Origin: Streptomyces sp. NBC_00457
Lineage (GTDB): Bacteria; Actinomycetota; Actinomycetes; Streptomycetales; Streptomycetaceae
Length of the DNA: 64,000 nucleotides
NCBI RefSeq assembly: GCF_036014015.1
Contig: NZ_CP107905.1
Coordinates: forward strand, 1,054,001 to 1,118,000
Direction of reading: 5' to 3'
This document shows, piece after piece, positions 17,342 to 27,407 of the stretch. The notes below the pieces were generated by a model. The model saw only the letters and a list, made by a program, of their open reading frames with translations. It was not told where the DNA came from and searched no databases. Position 1 is the first letter of the stretch; each line of letters starts with the position of its first letter. The translations under genes and the position numbers were made by a program.

Positions 17342-17725
17342 ATGCCGAAGAAACCACGTTCGTCCGAGCCACCGCACGGAAAGGGTCCCAGCCGTCATCA
17401 GGGCACCGGACAGCACGGCTGGTCGCCCGATGTGGACGAGACGCGCCAGCAGGACAACCCGAGCGCCCACCGCTCCTTCCGGCCCGAGCAGGCCGGCGAA
17501 AGAGGTCGGGGCCGTTCGATATCCCCGGAGGAGACGAAGCCCGTTGCGGGCGACACGGCCAAGAGTCGCGGTGCGAGCGGCGAGAAGTACGGCGACGCGG
17601 ACGAGAAGGGCAGACGCGACACCGGACGCAAGGGCCGCTCCCAGCGGCCCAGCGGCACCAAGGACGCTTCCGCCACGACCGGCGTGGATCCACAGGACCC
17701 TCCGTCCGGGCGCCGACCAGGTTGA
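17342..17725 (+). CDS. Small hydrophilic disordered protein
   Basis: 127 residues, almost free of hydrophobic amino acids and rich in G, S, R, D, E and P, so it is predicted to be disordered. ATG 17342 has AAAGGCGG upstream. The composition resembles small conserved hypothetical proteins of Streptomyces; no domain or function is recognised. It converges on hypE with a 54-base gap. Confidence 0.6.
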   Translation: MPKKPRSSEPPHGKGPSRHQGTGQHGWSPDVDETRQQDNPSAHRSFRPEQAGERGRGRSISPEETKPVAGDTAKSRGASGEKYGDADEKGRRDTGRKGRSQRPSGTKDASATTGVDPQDPPSGRRPG

Positions 17726-17779
17726 CGGTCCCATCGCGCCTGGACGGCCTGGCCCGCGCCTGGACGAGCGACGCCCCTG

Positions 17780-18859
17780 TCAGCAGATCCGCGGCAGTTG
17801 CTCCCCGATCGGCAGATCGACCACCCGCGTCCCTCCCAGGCCGGTCCGTGCAACGACCATGCCGGGATGCCCCTCCACAGCCTCACCGATGATCACGGAA
17901 TCCGCGCCCAGAGGATGGGCGCGCATCGCCCCGAGGACGGCGTCGGCGTGCTCGCGCGGGACGAAGGCCACCAGCTTGCCCTCGTTGGCGATGTACATGG
18001 GGTCCAGTCCGAGAATGGCGCAGGCGTTGGCCACGGCCGGCGGGACCGGGACGTCGCGTTCCTGGATCACTACCCCGGTGCCGGAGGCCTGCGCAATCTC
18101 ATTGAGCGCGGCGGCCAGGCCGCCTCGGGTGGGGTCGCGCAGGACGTGCAGGTCCGGGGTGACGGCGAGCATGGCGTCGACCAGGCCGCCGAGCGCCGCG
18201 CAGTCGCTCTTGATCTCCACTCCGAATTCCAGTCCCTCGCGTACGCTCATGACCGCCACCCCGTGGACGCCAATGGCGCCGCTGACGATCACGACGTCAC
18301 CGGGGACGACCCGCTGAGGGCGCAGATCGACGCCCGCCGGGACGAGACCGATGCCCGCGGTGTTGATGTAGATCCCGTCGCCGTGGCCGGCCTCCACCAC
18401 CTTGGTGTCGCCGGTGGCCACCTCCACACAGGCCGTACGCGCGGCCGCGCCCAGCGCCTCGGACACTCGCGTGACCACGTCGAGCTCGACGCCCTCCTCC
18501 AGGATAAATCCGCAGGAGAGGTAGGCGGCGCGGGCGCCGCTCATGGCGAGGTCGTTGACGGTGCCGTTGACCGCCAGGTCGCCGATGCTGCCGCCGGGGA
18601 AGAACAGTGGCCGCACCACGTAGGAGTCGGTTGAGAACGCCAGCCGGGCACCGCCCAGGGAGAGGACGGCGGCGTCACCCATCTGGGCGAGCACCTCGCC
18701 CCCGAAGGCAGGCGCGAAGATCTGCTGGACCAGTTCGGCGGAGAGCACTCCGCCGCCGCCGTGGCCCATGACGACACGCGGCCGGTCCCGCAGGGGCGCC
18801 GGACACGTCCACGCCTCGACGTCCAGGGCGGGGACAGGGAGATCGGTGGTGTCAGACAA
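17780..18859 (-). CDS. hypE: Hydrogenase maturation protein HypE
   Basis: 359 residues of the AIR-synthase/selenophosphate synthetase-like fold. The N-terminal GHGGGG and [15 protein letters not shown] segments match HypE, and the protein ends in PRIC. The terminal cysteine carries the carbamoyl group delivered by HypF and is dehydrated to a thiocyanate, the source of the active-site cyanide. The TTG start at 18859 overlaps hypD by eight bases and is supported by AGGAGG at the right distance. It is the last gene of the hyp string. Confidence 0.95.
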   Translation of the reverse strand: MSDTTDLPVPALDVEAWTCPAPLRDRPRVVMGHGGGGVLSAELVQQIFAPAFGGEVLAQMGDAAVLSLGGARLAFSTDSYVVRPLFFPGGSIGDLAVNGTVNDLAMSGARAAYLSCGFILEEGVELDVVTRVSEALGAAARTACVEVATGDTKVVEAGHGDGIYINTAGIGLVPAGVDLRPQRVVPGDVVIVSGAIGVHGVAVMSVREGLEFGVEIKSDCAALGGLVDAMLAVTPDLHVLRDPTRGGLAAALNEIAQASGTGVVIQERDVPVPPAVANACAILGLDPMYIANEGKLVAFVPREHADAVLGAMRAHPLGADSVIIGEAVEGHPGMVVARTGLGGTRVVDLPIGEQLPRIC

Positions 18860-19979
18860 CGGGGGTCGCCTCCTGGGCCTTGGTGGCGGGCATGTCCAGC
18901 CGCCGGTAGAGGTAGTACGCGGCGCAGGCTCCCTCGCTGGAGACCATGGTGGCCCCCAGCGGCGTACGAGGCGTGCACAGAGTACCGAAGGCCTCGCACT
19001 CGTGCGGCTTGAGCAGCCCCTGCAGGACCTCTCCGCTGCGGCACTCGGCTGGCTCCTGCGTGCGGATGCCCTCGACGGAGAAGCGGTGCTCGGCGTCGTA
19101 GGCGCGGTACTTCGACGCCAGCCGCCAGCCGCTCTGCGGGATCACCCCGATGCCGCGCCAGGCGCGGTCAGTGACCTCGAAGACGTCCTCCAGCATGGCC
19201 CGGGCGGCCAGGTTGCCCTCCGCGCGAACGGCACGGGCGTAGGCGTTGTCGACGGTGTGCTCACCGCGTTCCAGCTGCCGGACGGTACGGCGCACGCCTT
19301 CGAGGATGTCCAGTGGCTCGAAGCCCGTCACCACGATCGGCACCCGGAAGCGCTCCGCCAGTTCCGGGTACTCCCCCATGCCCATCACGCTGCAGACATG
19401 GCCGGCCGCGAGGAAGCCCTGCACCCGGCAGCTCGGCGACGACATGATGGCCTCGATGGCGGGTGGTACGCGGACGTGGGACACCAGCATGCTGAAGTTC
19501 GGGATGCCCAGCTTCCGGGCCTGATGGACCGTCATGGCGTTGGGGGGTGCGGTCGTCTCGAAGCCGATGCCGAAGAACACCACCTCGCGGTCCGGGTGCT
19601 GCTGGGCGATCCGCAGAGCGTCGAGCGGTGAGTAGACGACGCGCACGTCACCGCCCTCTCCGCGGACCTGGAACAGGTCCCGTCCGGTGCCCGGCACACG
19701 CAGCATGTCACCGAAGGAACAGAAGATCACCTCCGGTCGGGAGGCGATCTCCAGAGCCTTGTCGATGACCTCCAGCGGAGTCACGCACACCGGACAGCCG
19801 GGGCCGTGGATCAACTCGATGTTGTCCGGCAGGAGTTGGTCGATGCCGTGCCGGATGATGCTGTGCGTCTGCCCGCCGCACACCTCCATCAGCGCCCACG
19901 GCCTGGTCACCGTGGCGTGGATGTCGTCGAGGAGCCGTCGAGCCAGCTCCGGGTCCTGGAACTCATCGATGTACTTCAC
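18852..19979 (-). CDS. hypD: Hydrogenase maturation protein HypD
   Basis: 375 residues. HypD holds a [4Fe-4S] cluster and, with HypC, is the scaffold on which Fe(CN)2CO is built. Cysteine signatures [19 protein letters not shown] and [12 protein letters not shown] are intact, as are the C-terminal cluster cysteines in [28 protein letters not shown] 19979 overlaps the hypC stop as GTGA. Confidence 0.96.
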   Translation of the reverse strand: MKYIDEFQDPELARRLLDDIHATVTRPWALMEVCGGQTHSIIRHGIDQLLPDNIELIHGPGCPVCVTPLEVIDKALEIASRPEVIFCSFGDMLRVPGTGRDLFQVRGEGGDVRVVYSPLDALRIAQQHPDREVVFFGIGFETTAPPNAMTVHQARKLGIPNFSMLVSHVRVPPAIEAIMSSPSCRVQGFLAAGHVCSVMGMGEYPELAERFRVPIVVTGFEPLDILEGVRRTVRQLERGEHTVDNAYARAVRAEGNLAARAMLEDVFEVTDRAWRGIGVIPQSGWRLASKYRAYDAEHRFSVEGIRTQEPAECRSGEVLQGLLKPHECEAFGTLCTPRTPLGATMVSSEGACAAYYLYRRLDMPATKAQEATPVV

Positions 19980-20281
19980 TGGTTGCGCACCTCTTCCACC
20001 GGTTCCGAGCCCGCCGCCTCCGCCGCCGTTTCCCAGGGGTCGCCGAACTCCTCCTGCAGCAGGCCGAGTTCGGCGAAGAGTTCGAGCGTCCGTCGCGCCG
20101 ACTCCTCGTCCAGCCGTTGGAGGGCGAACCCGACGTGGACGATGGCGTACTCGCCGACCTGGAGGTCGGGCAGGTACTCCAGGCACACCTCCTTGACCAC
20201 GCCGCCGAAGTCGACGGTGGCCATCCGGGTGCCGTCCCGTTCCTCGATGTCCAGCACTCTGCCGGGTACCGCCAGGCACAT
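19976..20281 (-). CDS. hypC: Hydrogenase maturation chaperone HypC
   Basis: 101 residues starting [10 protein letters not shown], the invariant HypC start in which Cys2 binds the iron centre once the methionine is removed. It carries the Fe(CN)2CO unit with HypD and hands it to the large subunit. The C-terminus (about 75-101) is an acidic extension beyond the core fold. It lies between hypF (32-base gap) and hypD (overlap). Confidence 0.95.
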   Translation of the reverse strand: MCLAVPGRVLDIEERDGTRMATVDFGGVVKEVCLEYLPDLQVGEYAIVHVGFALQRLDEESARRTLELFAELGLLQEEFGDPWETAAEAAGSEPVEEVRNQ

Positions 20282-20313
20282 GAGCCTCTCCTCGCTGTGG
20301 GTCGCGCGTTTGC

Positions 20314-22710
20314 TCAGTCGGTGGGAGTGAGTGTGGGAGTGGCGCGGGCGGCCACCATCAGTTGGCCCAGCGCCAGGCCACCGTCGTTGGGCGGCACCAG
20401 GTGGTGCCGCAGGACCGTGAAGCCGTCCTCGCGCAGGGTGGCGGCACAGGCCGAGGAGAGCAGCGTGTTGGCGAACACGCCTCCCGTCAGGGCGACCGTG
20501 TCCAGCCCGTGCCGCTCTCGCGCCCGCGCGCACATCCGGTGCACCAGGCCGGTCACGGCCCGGTGGAAGCGCGCGGCGACCAGGGCCGGCTCGACGCCCG
20601 CGCGCAGGTCGCCGACGATCGCCGCGAGTACGGGTGCCGGATCGGCCCGTACGGCGCCGTCCCGGTTCTCCTCCGACGCGTGCAGGGCGAAGGCGTACTC
20701 GGTGGTGTCGTCGGCCGGTGCGTGCAGAGCCGCCCCCTCCAGTTCGACGGCGGCCTGTGCCTCGTATCCGGCTCGGTGGCACACCCCGGCGAGAGAGGAC
20801 ACGGCGTCGAAGAGCCGGCCCATGCTGGACGTGGGGACACAGTTCAGGCCGCGCTCCAACTGCCTTTCCAGAACGTGGAGTTCGTCGGGCGGGCAGGCGG
20901 TCGTACAGGCGAGGTCGTCGGACCAGTCGATCCCGGCCGCCCTCAGATGGGCCAGCGCCATGCGGTACGGCCGGCGCACCGCGGCGTCACCACCGGGCAG
21001 TGGAACATACGCGAGATGTCCGAGCCGGATGAAGCGGTCGTAGTCCGCGCACAGGAACTCCCCGCCCCACACGGCGCCGTCGTCGCCGTGGCCGGTGCCG
21101 TCGAAGGCGACGCCGATCACCGGCCGGGTGCCGTCCAGTCCGTGCTCGGCCATGGCGGCGGCGATGTGCGCGTGATGGTGCTGGACGCGTACGACGGGCC
21201 GGTGCGCGGCGTTCCGGTCGGCCCATCCGGCGGAGCGGTATCCAGGATGCCGGTCGCGGACCAGGGCCTCGGGCCGCACTCCCGTGATGGATTCCAACTG
21301 CGCCACCGCGCGCTCGAAGGCCCGCTGGGTGCCGACGTCGTCCATGTCGCCGATGTGCGCCGACAGCCAGGCTTGACGGCCCGTCCCGAGACAGAAGGCG
21401 TTCTTCAGGTCTCCGCCGACGGCGAGGGCCGGCCGCACGGGCAGCGGGAGGGAGACCGGCAGCGGGACATAGCCACGCGAGCGGCGGATCACCAGTGGCT
21501 CTCCGTCGCAGACGCGGACCACGGAGTCGTCGCACGGGACGTGGATCGGCCGGTCGTGCGTGAGCCAGGCGTCGGCCAGGTGCGCGAGTCGTTCCAGCGC
21601 CTCTTTGTCGTCGGTGACGATCGGCTCACCTGACAGGTTGCCGCTGGTCATGACGAGCAGCCTGGGGCCGTCCGGGTCGCCTGGCAGACCGAGCAGCAGA
21701 TGGTGCACGGGCGTGTAGGGCAGCATCACGCCGAGGTCGGGGCTGCCGGGTGCCACGGCCTGGGCGGGCCGGAGGTCCCCGGGGGCGTACGACGGGTGCG
21801 GACGCCGCCTCACCAGGACGACCGGTCTGGCACGGCCTTCGAGCAGGTTCCGCTCCGCGGGGCTCAGCCGGACGAGGTGACGGAGGTCGTCCGCGGTCCT
21901 GGCCATGACAGCGAACGGCTTGTCCCCGCGCGCCTTTCGCCGGCGCAGGAGGGCGACCGCCCCCTGGTTCGAGGCATCGCAGGCCAGATGGTAACCGCCC
22001 AGGCCCTTCACGGCGAGGATCGCGCCCCGCTTCAGCAGCGCGCGGGCCTCCGTGACCGGGTCCGCCCCCTCGACATTCCTGAGCCGTGCCTCCCGGGCGA
22101 GGACCAGCCGCAGACGGGGGCCGCAGGCCGGGCAGGCGACCGGCTGCGCGTGGAACCGGCGGTCGGCCGGGTCCGCGTACTCCCGGGCGCAGTCGGGGCA
22201 CATCGCGAAGCCGGCCATGGTGGTGTTCGCCCGGTCGTACGGCACGCCGGTGACGATCGTGAAGCGCGGGCCGCAGTGAGTGCAGTTGACGAACGGGTGC
22301 CGGTAGCGCCGATCCGCCGGGGTGGCCAACTCGGCGAGGCAGTCGGCACAGGTGGCGGAGTCGGGGGAGACCAGGGTGCGGGCCGGTCCGCCGGTGCGCG
22401 AGGTGAGGATGGTGAACGCGGTGCCGCCGACGGGAGGCATCTCCCGGTGGTGGACGGACTCCACGCGGGCCAGCGGCGGCGCCTGGGCGGCGATCAGGTC
22501 GCAGAACCGGGCCACGGCCGCGGCGCTGCCCTCGACCTCCGCGACGACGCCCTCCGGGGTGTTGGTCACGTGTCCGGCGAGGGCGAGTTCGGTGGCAAGG
22601 CCGTAGAGGTAGGGCCTGAAGCCCACGCCCTGTACCACTCCCCGGACGGTGACCCGGCGGCGGCGTGGGGTGTTCTCGGCGACGGCGGTCGGAGCCTGCG
22701 GACCGCTCAC
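20314..22710 (-). CDS. hypF: Carbamoyltransferase HypF
   Basis: 798 residues. In order: an acylphosphatase-like domain ([21 protein letters not shown], about 15-100), two zinc fingers (CADCLAEL... CTHCGPRF and CPDC... CPACGPR), a YrdC domain and a Kae1-like carbamoyltransferase domain ([16 protein letters not shown] near residue 505). It moves carbamoyl from carbamoyl phosphate to the HypE cysteine. GTG 22710 overlaps the hypB stop as GTGA. Confidence 0.96.
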   Translation of the reverse strand: MSGPQAPTAVAENTPRRRRVTVRGVVQGVGFRPYLYGLATELALAGHVTNTPEGVVAEVEGSAAAVARFCDLIAAQAPPLARVESVHHREMPPVGGTAFTILTSRTGGPARTLVSPDSATCADCLAELATPADRRYRHPFVNCTHCGPRFTIVTGVPYDRANTTMAGFAMCPDCAREYADPADRRFHAQPVACPACGPRLRLVLAREARLRNVEGADPVTEARALLKRGAILAVKGLGGYHLACDASNQGAVALLRRRKARGDKPFAVMARTADDLRHLVRLSPAERNLLEGRARPVVLVRRRPHPSYAPGDLRPAQAVAPGSPDLGVMLPYTPVHHLLLGLPGDPDGPRLLVMTSGNLSGEPIVTDDKEALERLAHLADAWLTHDRPIHVPCDDSVVRVCDGEPLVIRRSRGYVPLPVSLPLPVRPALAVGGDLKNAFCLGTGRQAWLSAHIGDMDDVGTQRAFERAVAQLESITGVRPEALVRDRHPGYRSAGWADRNAAHRPVVRVQHHHAHIAAAMAEHGLDGTRPVIGVAFDGTGHGDDGAVWGGEFLCADYDRFIRLGHLAYVPLPGGDAAVRRPYRMALAHLRAAGIDWSDDLACTTACPPDELHVLERQLERGLNCVPTSSMGRLFDAVSSLAGVCHRAGYEAQAAVELEGAALHAPADDTTEYAFALHASEENRDGAVRADPAPVLAAIVGDLRAGVEPALVAARFHRAVTGLVHRMCARARERHGLDTVALTGGVFANTLLSSACAATLREDGFTVLRHHLVPPNDGGLALGQLMVAARATPTLTPTD

Positions 22711-23456
22711 GAGTGGATGTGGGCCATGGTGCCGGTGGCCTCCGGGTGCGTGTGACTGTGGTGATGAGGCTGCCTGGCCATGACCGGCGAGTGCACAGGT
22801 GTGCCGTCCACAGCGGCCAGCGCCCGGTCGAGCAGCGCGCCGACTCCCTGCCCCCGGCGTGCCGAAGTCAGGATCACCTCGACTCCGGGATTGACCTGCT
22901 CCACATTCGCGCGGAACGCCGCCTCGTCGAACCCGACGGCCTTGGCGATGTCGGTCTTGGTGACCACCACAAGGTGGGCGAGGCCGAAGGCGGTGGGGTA
23001 CTTGAGCGGCTTGTCCTCGCCCTCCGTCACGGAGGCGAGGGTGACCCTCAGTGTCTCCCCCAGGTCGTAGGAGGCCGGGCAGACCAGGTTGCCGACGTTC
23101 TCCACGAACACCAGCCGGGTGTCGTCGGGCAGCCACCCGTCCAGGTGCCCGGCGAGCATCCCCGCCTCCAGATGGCACAGTCCGTCGGTGAGTACCTGCT
23201 TGACCGGAACGCCCGAACGCGCCAGGCGGACCGCGTCGTTCTCGGTGGCGAGATCGGCGCTCAGGGCCGCTACGGGAAGGGACCGTTCCCGTGCCCGCAG
23301 CAGTTCCTGCTCCAGCAGCGCGGTCTTGCCGCTGCCCGGACTGGACAGCAGGTTGACGACCGCGGTGCCTCGCGCCGCGAGGGCGGCGCGCAGTTCGTGG
23401 GCGCTCGCGTCGTTCTTCGCGAGTACGGCCTGCCGCAGGTCGACGACACGGCACAT
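22707..23456 (-). CDS. hypB: Hydrogenase nickel incorporation GTPase HypB
   Basis: 249 residues of the SIMIBI GTPase class with P-loop SSPGSGKT (38-45) and the TKTD guanine-specificity motif. It delivers nickel to the large subunit with HypA. Many HypB proteins have a histidine-rich N-terminus; here the N-terminus is plain and a histidine-rich tail of seven His lies in the last 21 residues. This may store nickel at the opposite end. It starts three bases after hypA. Confidence 0.95.
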   Translation of the reverse strand: MCRVVDLRQAVLAKNDASAHELRAALAARGTAVVNLLSSPGSGKTALLEQELLRARERSLPVAALSADLATENDAVRLARSGVPVKQVLTDGLCHLEAGMLAGHLDGWLPDDTRLVFVENVGNLVCPASYDLGETLRVTLASVTEGEDKPLKYPTAFGLAHLVVVTKTDIAKAVGFDEAAFRANVEQVNPGVEVILTSARRGQGVGALLDRALAAVDGTPVHSPVMARQPHHHSHTHPEATGTMAHIHS

Positions 23457-23459
23457 GGT

Positions 23460-23858
23460 TCAGCACTCCTCGGAGATCGGTTCGCGGGTGGGCGCGTGCG
23501 CGGGGCCGCCGTCCTCCCAGTGCACGTCGACGATCTGCAGTTCCCGGCCCGCGAGCAGGTCGGTATGCGTCCCGCCGCACTCGGGGCAGGTCAGCCGCGG
23601 CGGCGTGCCGACGGCCCATTCGTGTGCGCAGGGGGTGCAGCGGGCCCGTCCCGGCACCGCTTCTGTGATCAGTTCGGCGCCTTCCAGCAGAGTTCCGGCG
23701 CAGGCCAGTTCGAAGGAGAAGGCGAGCGCATCGGGTACGACGCCGGCCAGTTCGCCCACCTGGAGCCGTACCGTTCGCACGGCCGTGACGTGGCCGGCCC
23801 GCTCGGCGGCCTCGGCGACCTGGTCGACGACGGCCAGCGCGACGGACATCTCGTGCAT
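23460..23858 (-). CDS. hypA: Hydrogenase nickel-binding protein HypA
   Basis: 132 residues starting MHEMSVAL, where His2 is the nickel ligand. The zinc site is CTPC (about 79-82) with CPEC (about 97-100). ATG 23858 is chosen because the family begins MHEMS and GGACGGAG lies upstream. The C-terminal 20 residues extend beyond the usual length. It acts with HypB, whose gene follows directly. Confidence 0.94.
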   Translation of the reverse strand: MHEMSVALAVVDQVAEAAERAGHVTAVRTVRLQVGELAGVVPDALAFSFELACAGTLLEGAELITEAVPGRARCTPCAHEWAVGTPPRLTCPECGGTHTDLLAGRELQIVDVHWEDGGPAHAPTREPISEEC

Positions 23859-24000
23859 GGGTCTCCGTCCTTCCGCAGTCCGGCTCCCGCCAGCCTTCAT
23901 TAGAGGCGCGAACACCCGGTCGCACGGCCTGGCACGCCGTCACCGGTCGGCAGGTACGCCGTTCGACGCAACCGCACGGCATACCGGTGACGACCACGAT

Positions 24001-24105
24001 TCACATCCGTCGGATCCTCAGGTAGCGCCTGAGGTCGGGGAGCACCTCGGCGAGAACGGCGACCATGGCGGCCACGGCCGCTCCGCCGATGACGATCTTC
24101 TTCAT
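24001..24105 (-). CDS. 34-residue hydrogenase-associated peptide (DUF6893-like)
   Basis: A very short frame starting MKKIVIGGAAVAAMVAVL and ending RRYLRIRRM. Residues 3-19 are one hydrophobic helix and the tail is basic, so it is probably a single-pass membrane peptide with the C-terminus inside. GGAGAGACAGG precedes the ATG. I recall peptides of this form (DUF6893) beside actinobacterial hydrogenase genes. It lies 11 bases after the maturation protease. A membrane-anchor or assembly role is inference. Confidence 0.75.
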   Translation of the reverse strand: MKKIVIGGAAVAAMVAVLAEVLPDLRRYLRIRRM

Positions 24106-24116
24106 CCTGTCTCTCC

Positions 24117-24662
24117 TCATGTCGAAGCCTCAGCGGTCGGGGCCCGCGCTGCGGACGACGCGCCGTTCCGCAGCAGCTCTTCGATCAGCCGGACAGCCCT
24201 CGGTACGGCGTCGGACACCGGCTCGCTGAGCCCGATGCCCTCGTCCACCGAGGCCGGTTCACATCCCACGACCAGGACGCGCCGTGGTGCCTCGCCGCTG
24301 GTCCCGGCGCAGAGGGTGCCCAGCAGTGCCAGGACGGTGTCTGGGGTCATCCGGTGGCCGTCCAGTGCGGGGGCGCCGGGCGGCAGGCTCGGGCCGCCGA
24401 CCTCGTGTTCGATCACGTACAGGGTGCCGGGGTCCCCGCCGCGTGCCGTGGCGTCCACGAGGACGAGGGTGTCGTAGCCGTCCAGGAGCTGGTACGCGAG
24501 GTGCACCCCGCGCACTCCGATGTCCACGACCTCGATGTGTCCGGGCAGGTCGCGCTCGGCCAGCCGGCGCACGGTCTCCACGCCGAAGCCGTCGTCCCCG
24601 AGGAAGATGTTGCCGATACCGGCGACGAGGGTCCTGGGGCGTGCCTGCGGGGAGGGGTTCAT
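24117..24662 (-). CDS. Hydrogenase maturation protease (HyaD/HybD family)
   Basis: 181 residues with the family start VAGIGNIFLGDDGFGVETVRRL. The acidic residues of this segment and DIGVRGVHLAYQLLDGYD bind the nickel used for substrate recognition, and H133-like HRMTP is also present. It cleaves the C-terminal peptide of the large subunit after nickel insertion; here the target peptide follows the DPCxxCGVH motif of HhyL. The start overlaps the upstream gene by ATGA. Confidence 0.92.
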   Translation of the reverse strand: MNPSPQARPRTLVAGIGNIFLGDDGFGVETVRRLAERDLPGHIEVVDIGVRGVHLAYQLLDGYDTLVLVDATARGGDPGTLYVIEHEVGGPSLPPGAPALDGHRMTPDTVLALLGTLCAGTSGEAPRRVLVVGCEPASVDEGIGLSEPVSDAVPRAVRLIEELLRNGASSAARAPTAEAST

Positions 24663-26089
24663 ACGTCGTCCTCCAGCAGTGTGACCTCGTCGGGCTGGAA
24701 GTACAGGAACCGTCCCTGCTCCCGGCGGATGTCGGCGCCCGGGTCGCCCTCGACCGTGACCGCCAGGTGCACCCCGCCGTCCACGTCGTGCAGCACCGCC
24801 TCGACCTTCGCGGTGCGGCCCCGCAGGAAGATGTCCTGCGCGTCGGTGCGCCGCAGGCCCGGGTGCAGCTCGACGCGGCTGCCCTTGCCCACCGACCGGC
24901 CGTCCACGACGACAAGGTCCCGCTCCGGGTCGAAGCCCGCCTCGCTCGCGGGGTCCCACCAGGGGGTGTCCGGACGCCGCACCCCGTACTCGTCGGGGAA
25001 GCCGCCGTCCGCGTCTGCGGGGCCCGGACCGGTGACCTCGCGCAGACTCCGTACCGCCCCGTGCAGACGTTCCAGAACCTCGGGCGGCATCGAGTCCGCC
25101 AGCTCGATCACGGCGGCCGCCCGCTCGTCCGTACCCCGGGCCTCGCGTTTCTCCTCGTCGGTGAGGGCCGCGGTGCGCAGGGCCAGGATCTCGTCGATCT
25201 CGGTGGCGTCGTAGAGCGCACCGGGGCTCTCCGGTGCGATGGCCGGATGGTCCTCCAGGATGATCGGCGAGGACAGCACCAGGTCGGCGCGGCCGGGTTC
25301 GCCGGCGAGTACGGGCCAGGTGTGCAGGTTGCGGCAGGCGGCGACCGCGCCCTTCGCCCACTCGGGCGGATCGGTCATCGACAGGAACGATCCGGCGCTG
25401 AGGGCCATGAGGAGGTGGGTGGCCACCAGGGAGTGCGGCAGCGCCGCGTCCCGGTCCGCGCCTCGTTCCTCGGGGGGTGTCCAGTCGCTGGTGTTCTCGA
25501 CGACGGCGGTCAGCAGCAGGGCCCGGTAGGGGCCGTCGAGTTCGCGGGCGGACAGCCGGACCGTCCCACTGATCTCCTCGGACCGCCGGACCAGTCGGCC
25601 GACGGTTCGGCCGGCCGCGTCCAGGACCCGTTCGGTGTCCTCGCGGGCGGGGCGCCGGAAGGGATGGGTCACGCCGTCGCCGAGGAGTTCGTCCACCGAC
25701 GCGACCACCTCGACACGCTCCTCGCCGCCCTCGTCCCAGGGCACCAGCACCCGGTCCTCGATGCGGAGTTCGGAGACGGTGTCGTAGCCTCCGTCCGGGC
25801 GGGCCCGCTGCACCGTGCGCCGTCGGGCGTGCAGGAAGCGCACCTCGACCGAGAGGGTCGCGCCCGCCTTCGGTTCCATCAGGCACTCGGTGTGCTGGAA
25901 GTCGTGCTCCTCGCACTCGGCGCCCCAGCCGGGCGGTACGAGCACCCCGAACTGCCAGCGCAGCCGGTTCTTGGCGGCCGAGGCGCGGTACGGGTAGAGC
26001 ACGTAGCCCTCGAAGAGGACGGCGTCGGCCACCTGCCGGGCGACGGCGAACCGCTCCTCCGTCCCGGGGGCGAACGCGGTCACGGTCAC
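24659..26089 (-). CDS. Hydrogenase-locus protein of unknown function
   Basis: 476 residues, no known catalytic motif visible. The N-terminal part reads VLFEGYVLYPYRASAAKNRLRWQFGVL. The middle section, with NTSDWTPPEERG and SFLSMTDPPEW, looks like a mixed alpha/beta domain. A conserved-looking C-terminal barrel-like segment (SRVELHPGLRRTDAQDIFLRG, then VEGDPGADI) follows. GTG 26089 overlaps the upstream stop as GTGA and there is ATGA overlap with the protease, so it is made together with maturation factors. The order implies an assembly role specific to this hydrogenase type. Confidence 0.75.
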   Translation of the reverse strand: MTVTAFAPGTEERFAVARQVADAVLFEGYVLYPYRASAAKNRLRWQFGVLVPPGWGAECEEHDFQHTECLMEPKAGATLSVEVRFLHARRRTVQRARPDGGYDTVSELRIEDRVLVPWDEGGEERVEVVASVDELLGDGVTHPFRRPAREDTERVLDAAGRTVGRLVRRSEEISGTVRLSARELDGPYRALLLTAVVENTSDWTPPEERGADRDAALPHSLVATHLLMALSAGSFLSMTDPPEWAKGAVAACRNLHTWPVLAGEPGRADLVLSSPIILEDHPAIAPESPGALYDATEIDEILALRTAALTDEEKREARGTDERAAAVIELADSMPPEVLERLHGAVRSLREVTGPGPADADGGFPDEYGVRRPDTPWWDPASEAGFDPERDLVVVDGRSVGKGSRVELHPGLRRTDAQDIFLRGRTAKVEAVLHDVDGGVHLAVTVEGDPGADIRREQGRFLYFQPDEVTLLEDDV

Positions 26090-26769
26090 GGCTCGGTCCT
26101 TCCGGTGGTGCCGGTGAGGGCGCGCAGCGGGTCGTGCGCGGGCGGGTCGGCACACTCCAGCAGGGCCGCGACGGTCGCCTCCCAGGAGGGCAGGGCGTGC
26201 CGGGAGCGGTAGGCGAGGAGGGCGTCCATGGTGTCGCGGGGCAACCGGATCCAGCCGCATCCGGGGAAGTGCTGCTCGACCATCTCCCGCCAGGCGGTGA
26301 CGGGCATCCGGAAGGCCGCCTCCCGGTCCCACGGGACCGGCTCGACCTGGAAACCGCCGACGCCGGTGAACGCCGTACCGGAGAAGAGCATCAGCAGGGG
26401 GACCTCCCCGTCGGTGAGGGCGGTGAGGTAGCGGGTCGCGGCGACGTCCATGTCGTAGGTGCAGGGCACGACGAGGTCGGCTTCGGTCTCCCCCGTGAAG
26501 CTAGGGACCATGAGCGAGACCTGGGCGAACTGCACCGGCTGGAGCGTGCTGCCCCAGCGGGAGCGCTCGCCGAAGAGGTCCGCCAGTCCGTCGGCCTCGG
26601 CGGATTCGTAGGCTCGGCGGGCGGGTTCGATGCGGATCTGGCAGCGCAGCGCGAGGGCGTGCACGCGGGCGTTGCCGGCGGCTGTGACGCGCAGCCGGAA
26701 GACGAGGGTCGGTCCGGCGGCGTACCGGTCAGCGCGGACGCCGGTGCAGGCGAAGGAGAACTCCGTCAC
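26086..26769 (-). CDS. DUF6084-like hydrogenase-locus protein
   Basis: 227 residues. The N-terminal half is beta-rich (FACTGVRADRYAAGPTLVFRLRV, LALRCQIRIEP), the rest is mixed. I recall the family as DUF6084, found in actinobacterial group 1h hydrogenase loci; no activity is known to me. GTG 26769 overlaps the preceding stop as GTGA. Only one conserved-looking cysteine pair is visible (LRCQIR and VPCTYD), too little for a cluster. Confidence 0.7.
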   Translation of the reverse strand: MTEFSFACTGVRADRYAAGPTLVFRLRVTAAGNARVHALALRCQIRIEPARRAYESAEADGLADLFGERSRWGSTLQPVQFAQVSLMVPSFTGETEADLVVPCTYDMDVAATRYLTALTDGEVPLLMLFSGTAFTGVGGFQVEPVPWDREAAFRMPVTAWREMVEQHFPGCGWIRLPRDTMDALLAYRSRHALPSWEATVAALLECADPPAHDPLRALTGTTGRTEP

Positions 26770-27407
26770 GGCCGTACCGCCTCGTCCACGGGCCGAACGC
26801 GTCGCGCGACGTCCGCGAAGAACGCGTCCAGCGCGGCGCGGGCCTCGGCCCCGCCGTCGAAGCCCTGCCACAACAGGCGCATGCGGCCGACGAGTTCGTA
26901 GCAGATGTCGATCGGTACGAGATGGCACTCGAAGCGGCCGTCGGCGCGGTGCAACAGCAGCGCCTCCACGTCGGGTTCGAGCAGTTCGGCGAGGCGGCTG
27001 CCGCCGAGGACGTCGGTCCATGTGGCCGGTTCGAGTTCGCTCTCGGTTGCTCCGGCCGGGCTCGGGTAGAGGGCGACGAGCCGGTCGAGTGCCGCGTTAC
27101 GGAAGAGGAAGGCGACGCCGACCGGGATCTGCAACGCGTCCCACGCGCTCTCGTCGAGGCGGTGCCCGGGGTCGGTGAGGTAGCGGGCGGGGACCGTGCG
27201 GAAGCGGCCGGCCGCGGCGCCCGGCTGTTCCATCAGCAGCGCGCAGGGGGTACAGGCGCAGACGAGGGCGCGTTTCTCGGTGTCGACAAGATGACGGTGG
27301 CCCGCCTCCACTGCCACCGCGCACAGCTCACACCGTTCGGGCTGCGGAAGCTTCTCGGTGAGGAACCTCCGCAGGCCGTACGTGCGCGTCGCCGGGGACG
27401 CCGTCAT
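26766..27407 (-). CDS. DUF5947-like hydrogenase-locus protein with CxxC sites
   Basis: 213 residues. An N-terminal metal-site pattern is visible: CELCAVAVEAGHRHLVD (about 25-41), then ACTPCALL (about 51-58), so two CxxC pairs plus histidines could bind zinc or iron. The remainder (PVGVAFLFRN, WTDVLGG, VEALLLHR) is uncharacterised. I recall DUF5947 from hydrogenase loci. ATG 27407 overlaps the NifU-like stop as ATGA. The pattern suggests a metal- or redox-handling accessory factor; this is inference. Confidence 0.7.
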   Translation of the reverse strand: MTASPATRTYGLRRFLTEKLPQPERCELCAVAVEAGHRHLVDTEKRALVCACTPCALLMEQPGAAAGRFRTVPARYLTDPGHRLDESAWDALQIPVGVAFLFRNAALDRLVALYPSPAGATESELEPATWTDVLGGSRLAELLEPDVEALLLHRADGRFECHLVPIDICYELVGRMRLLWQGFDGGAEARAALDAFFADVARRVRPVDEAVRP

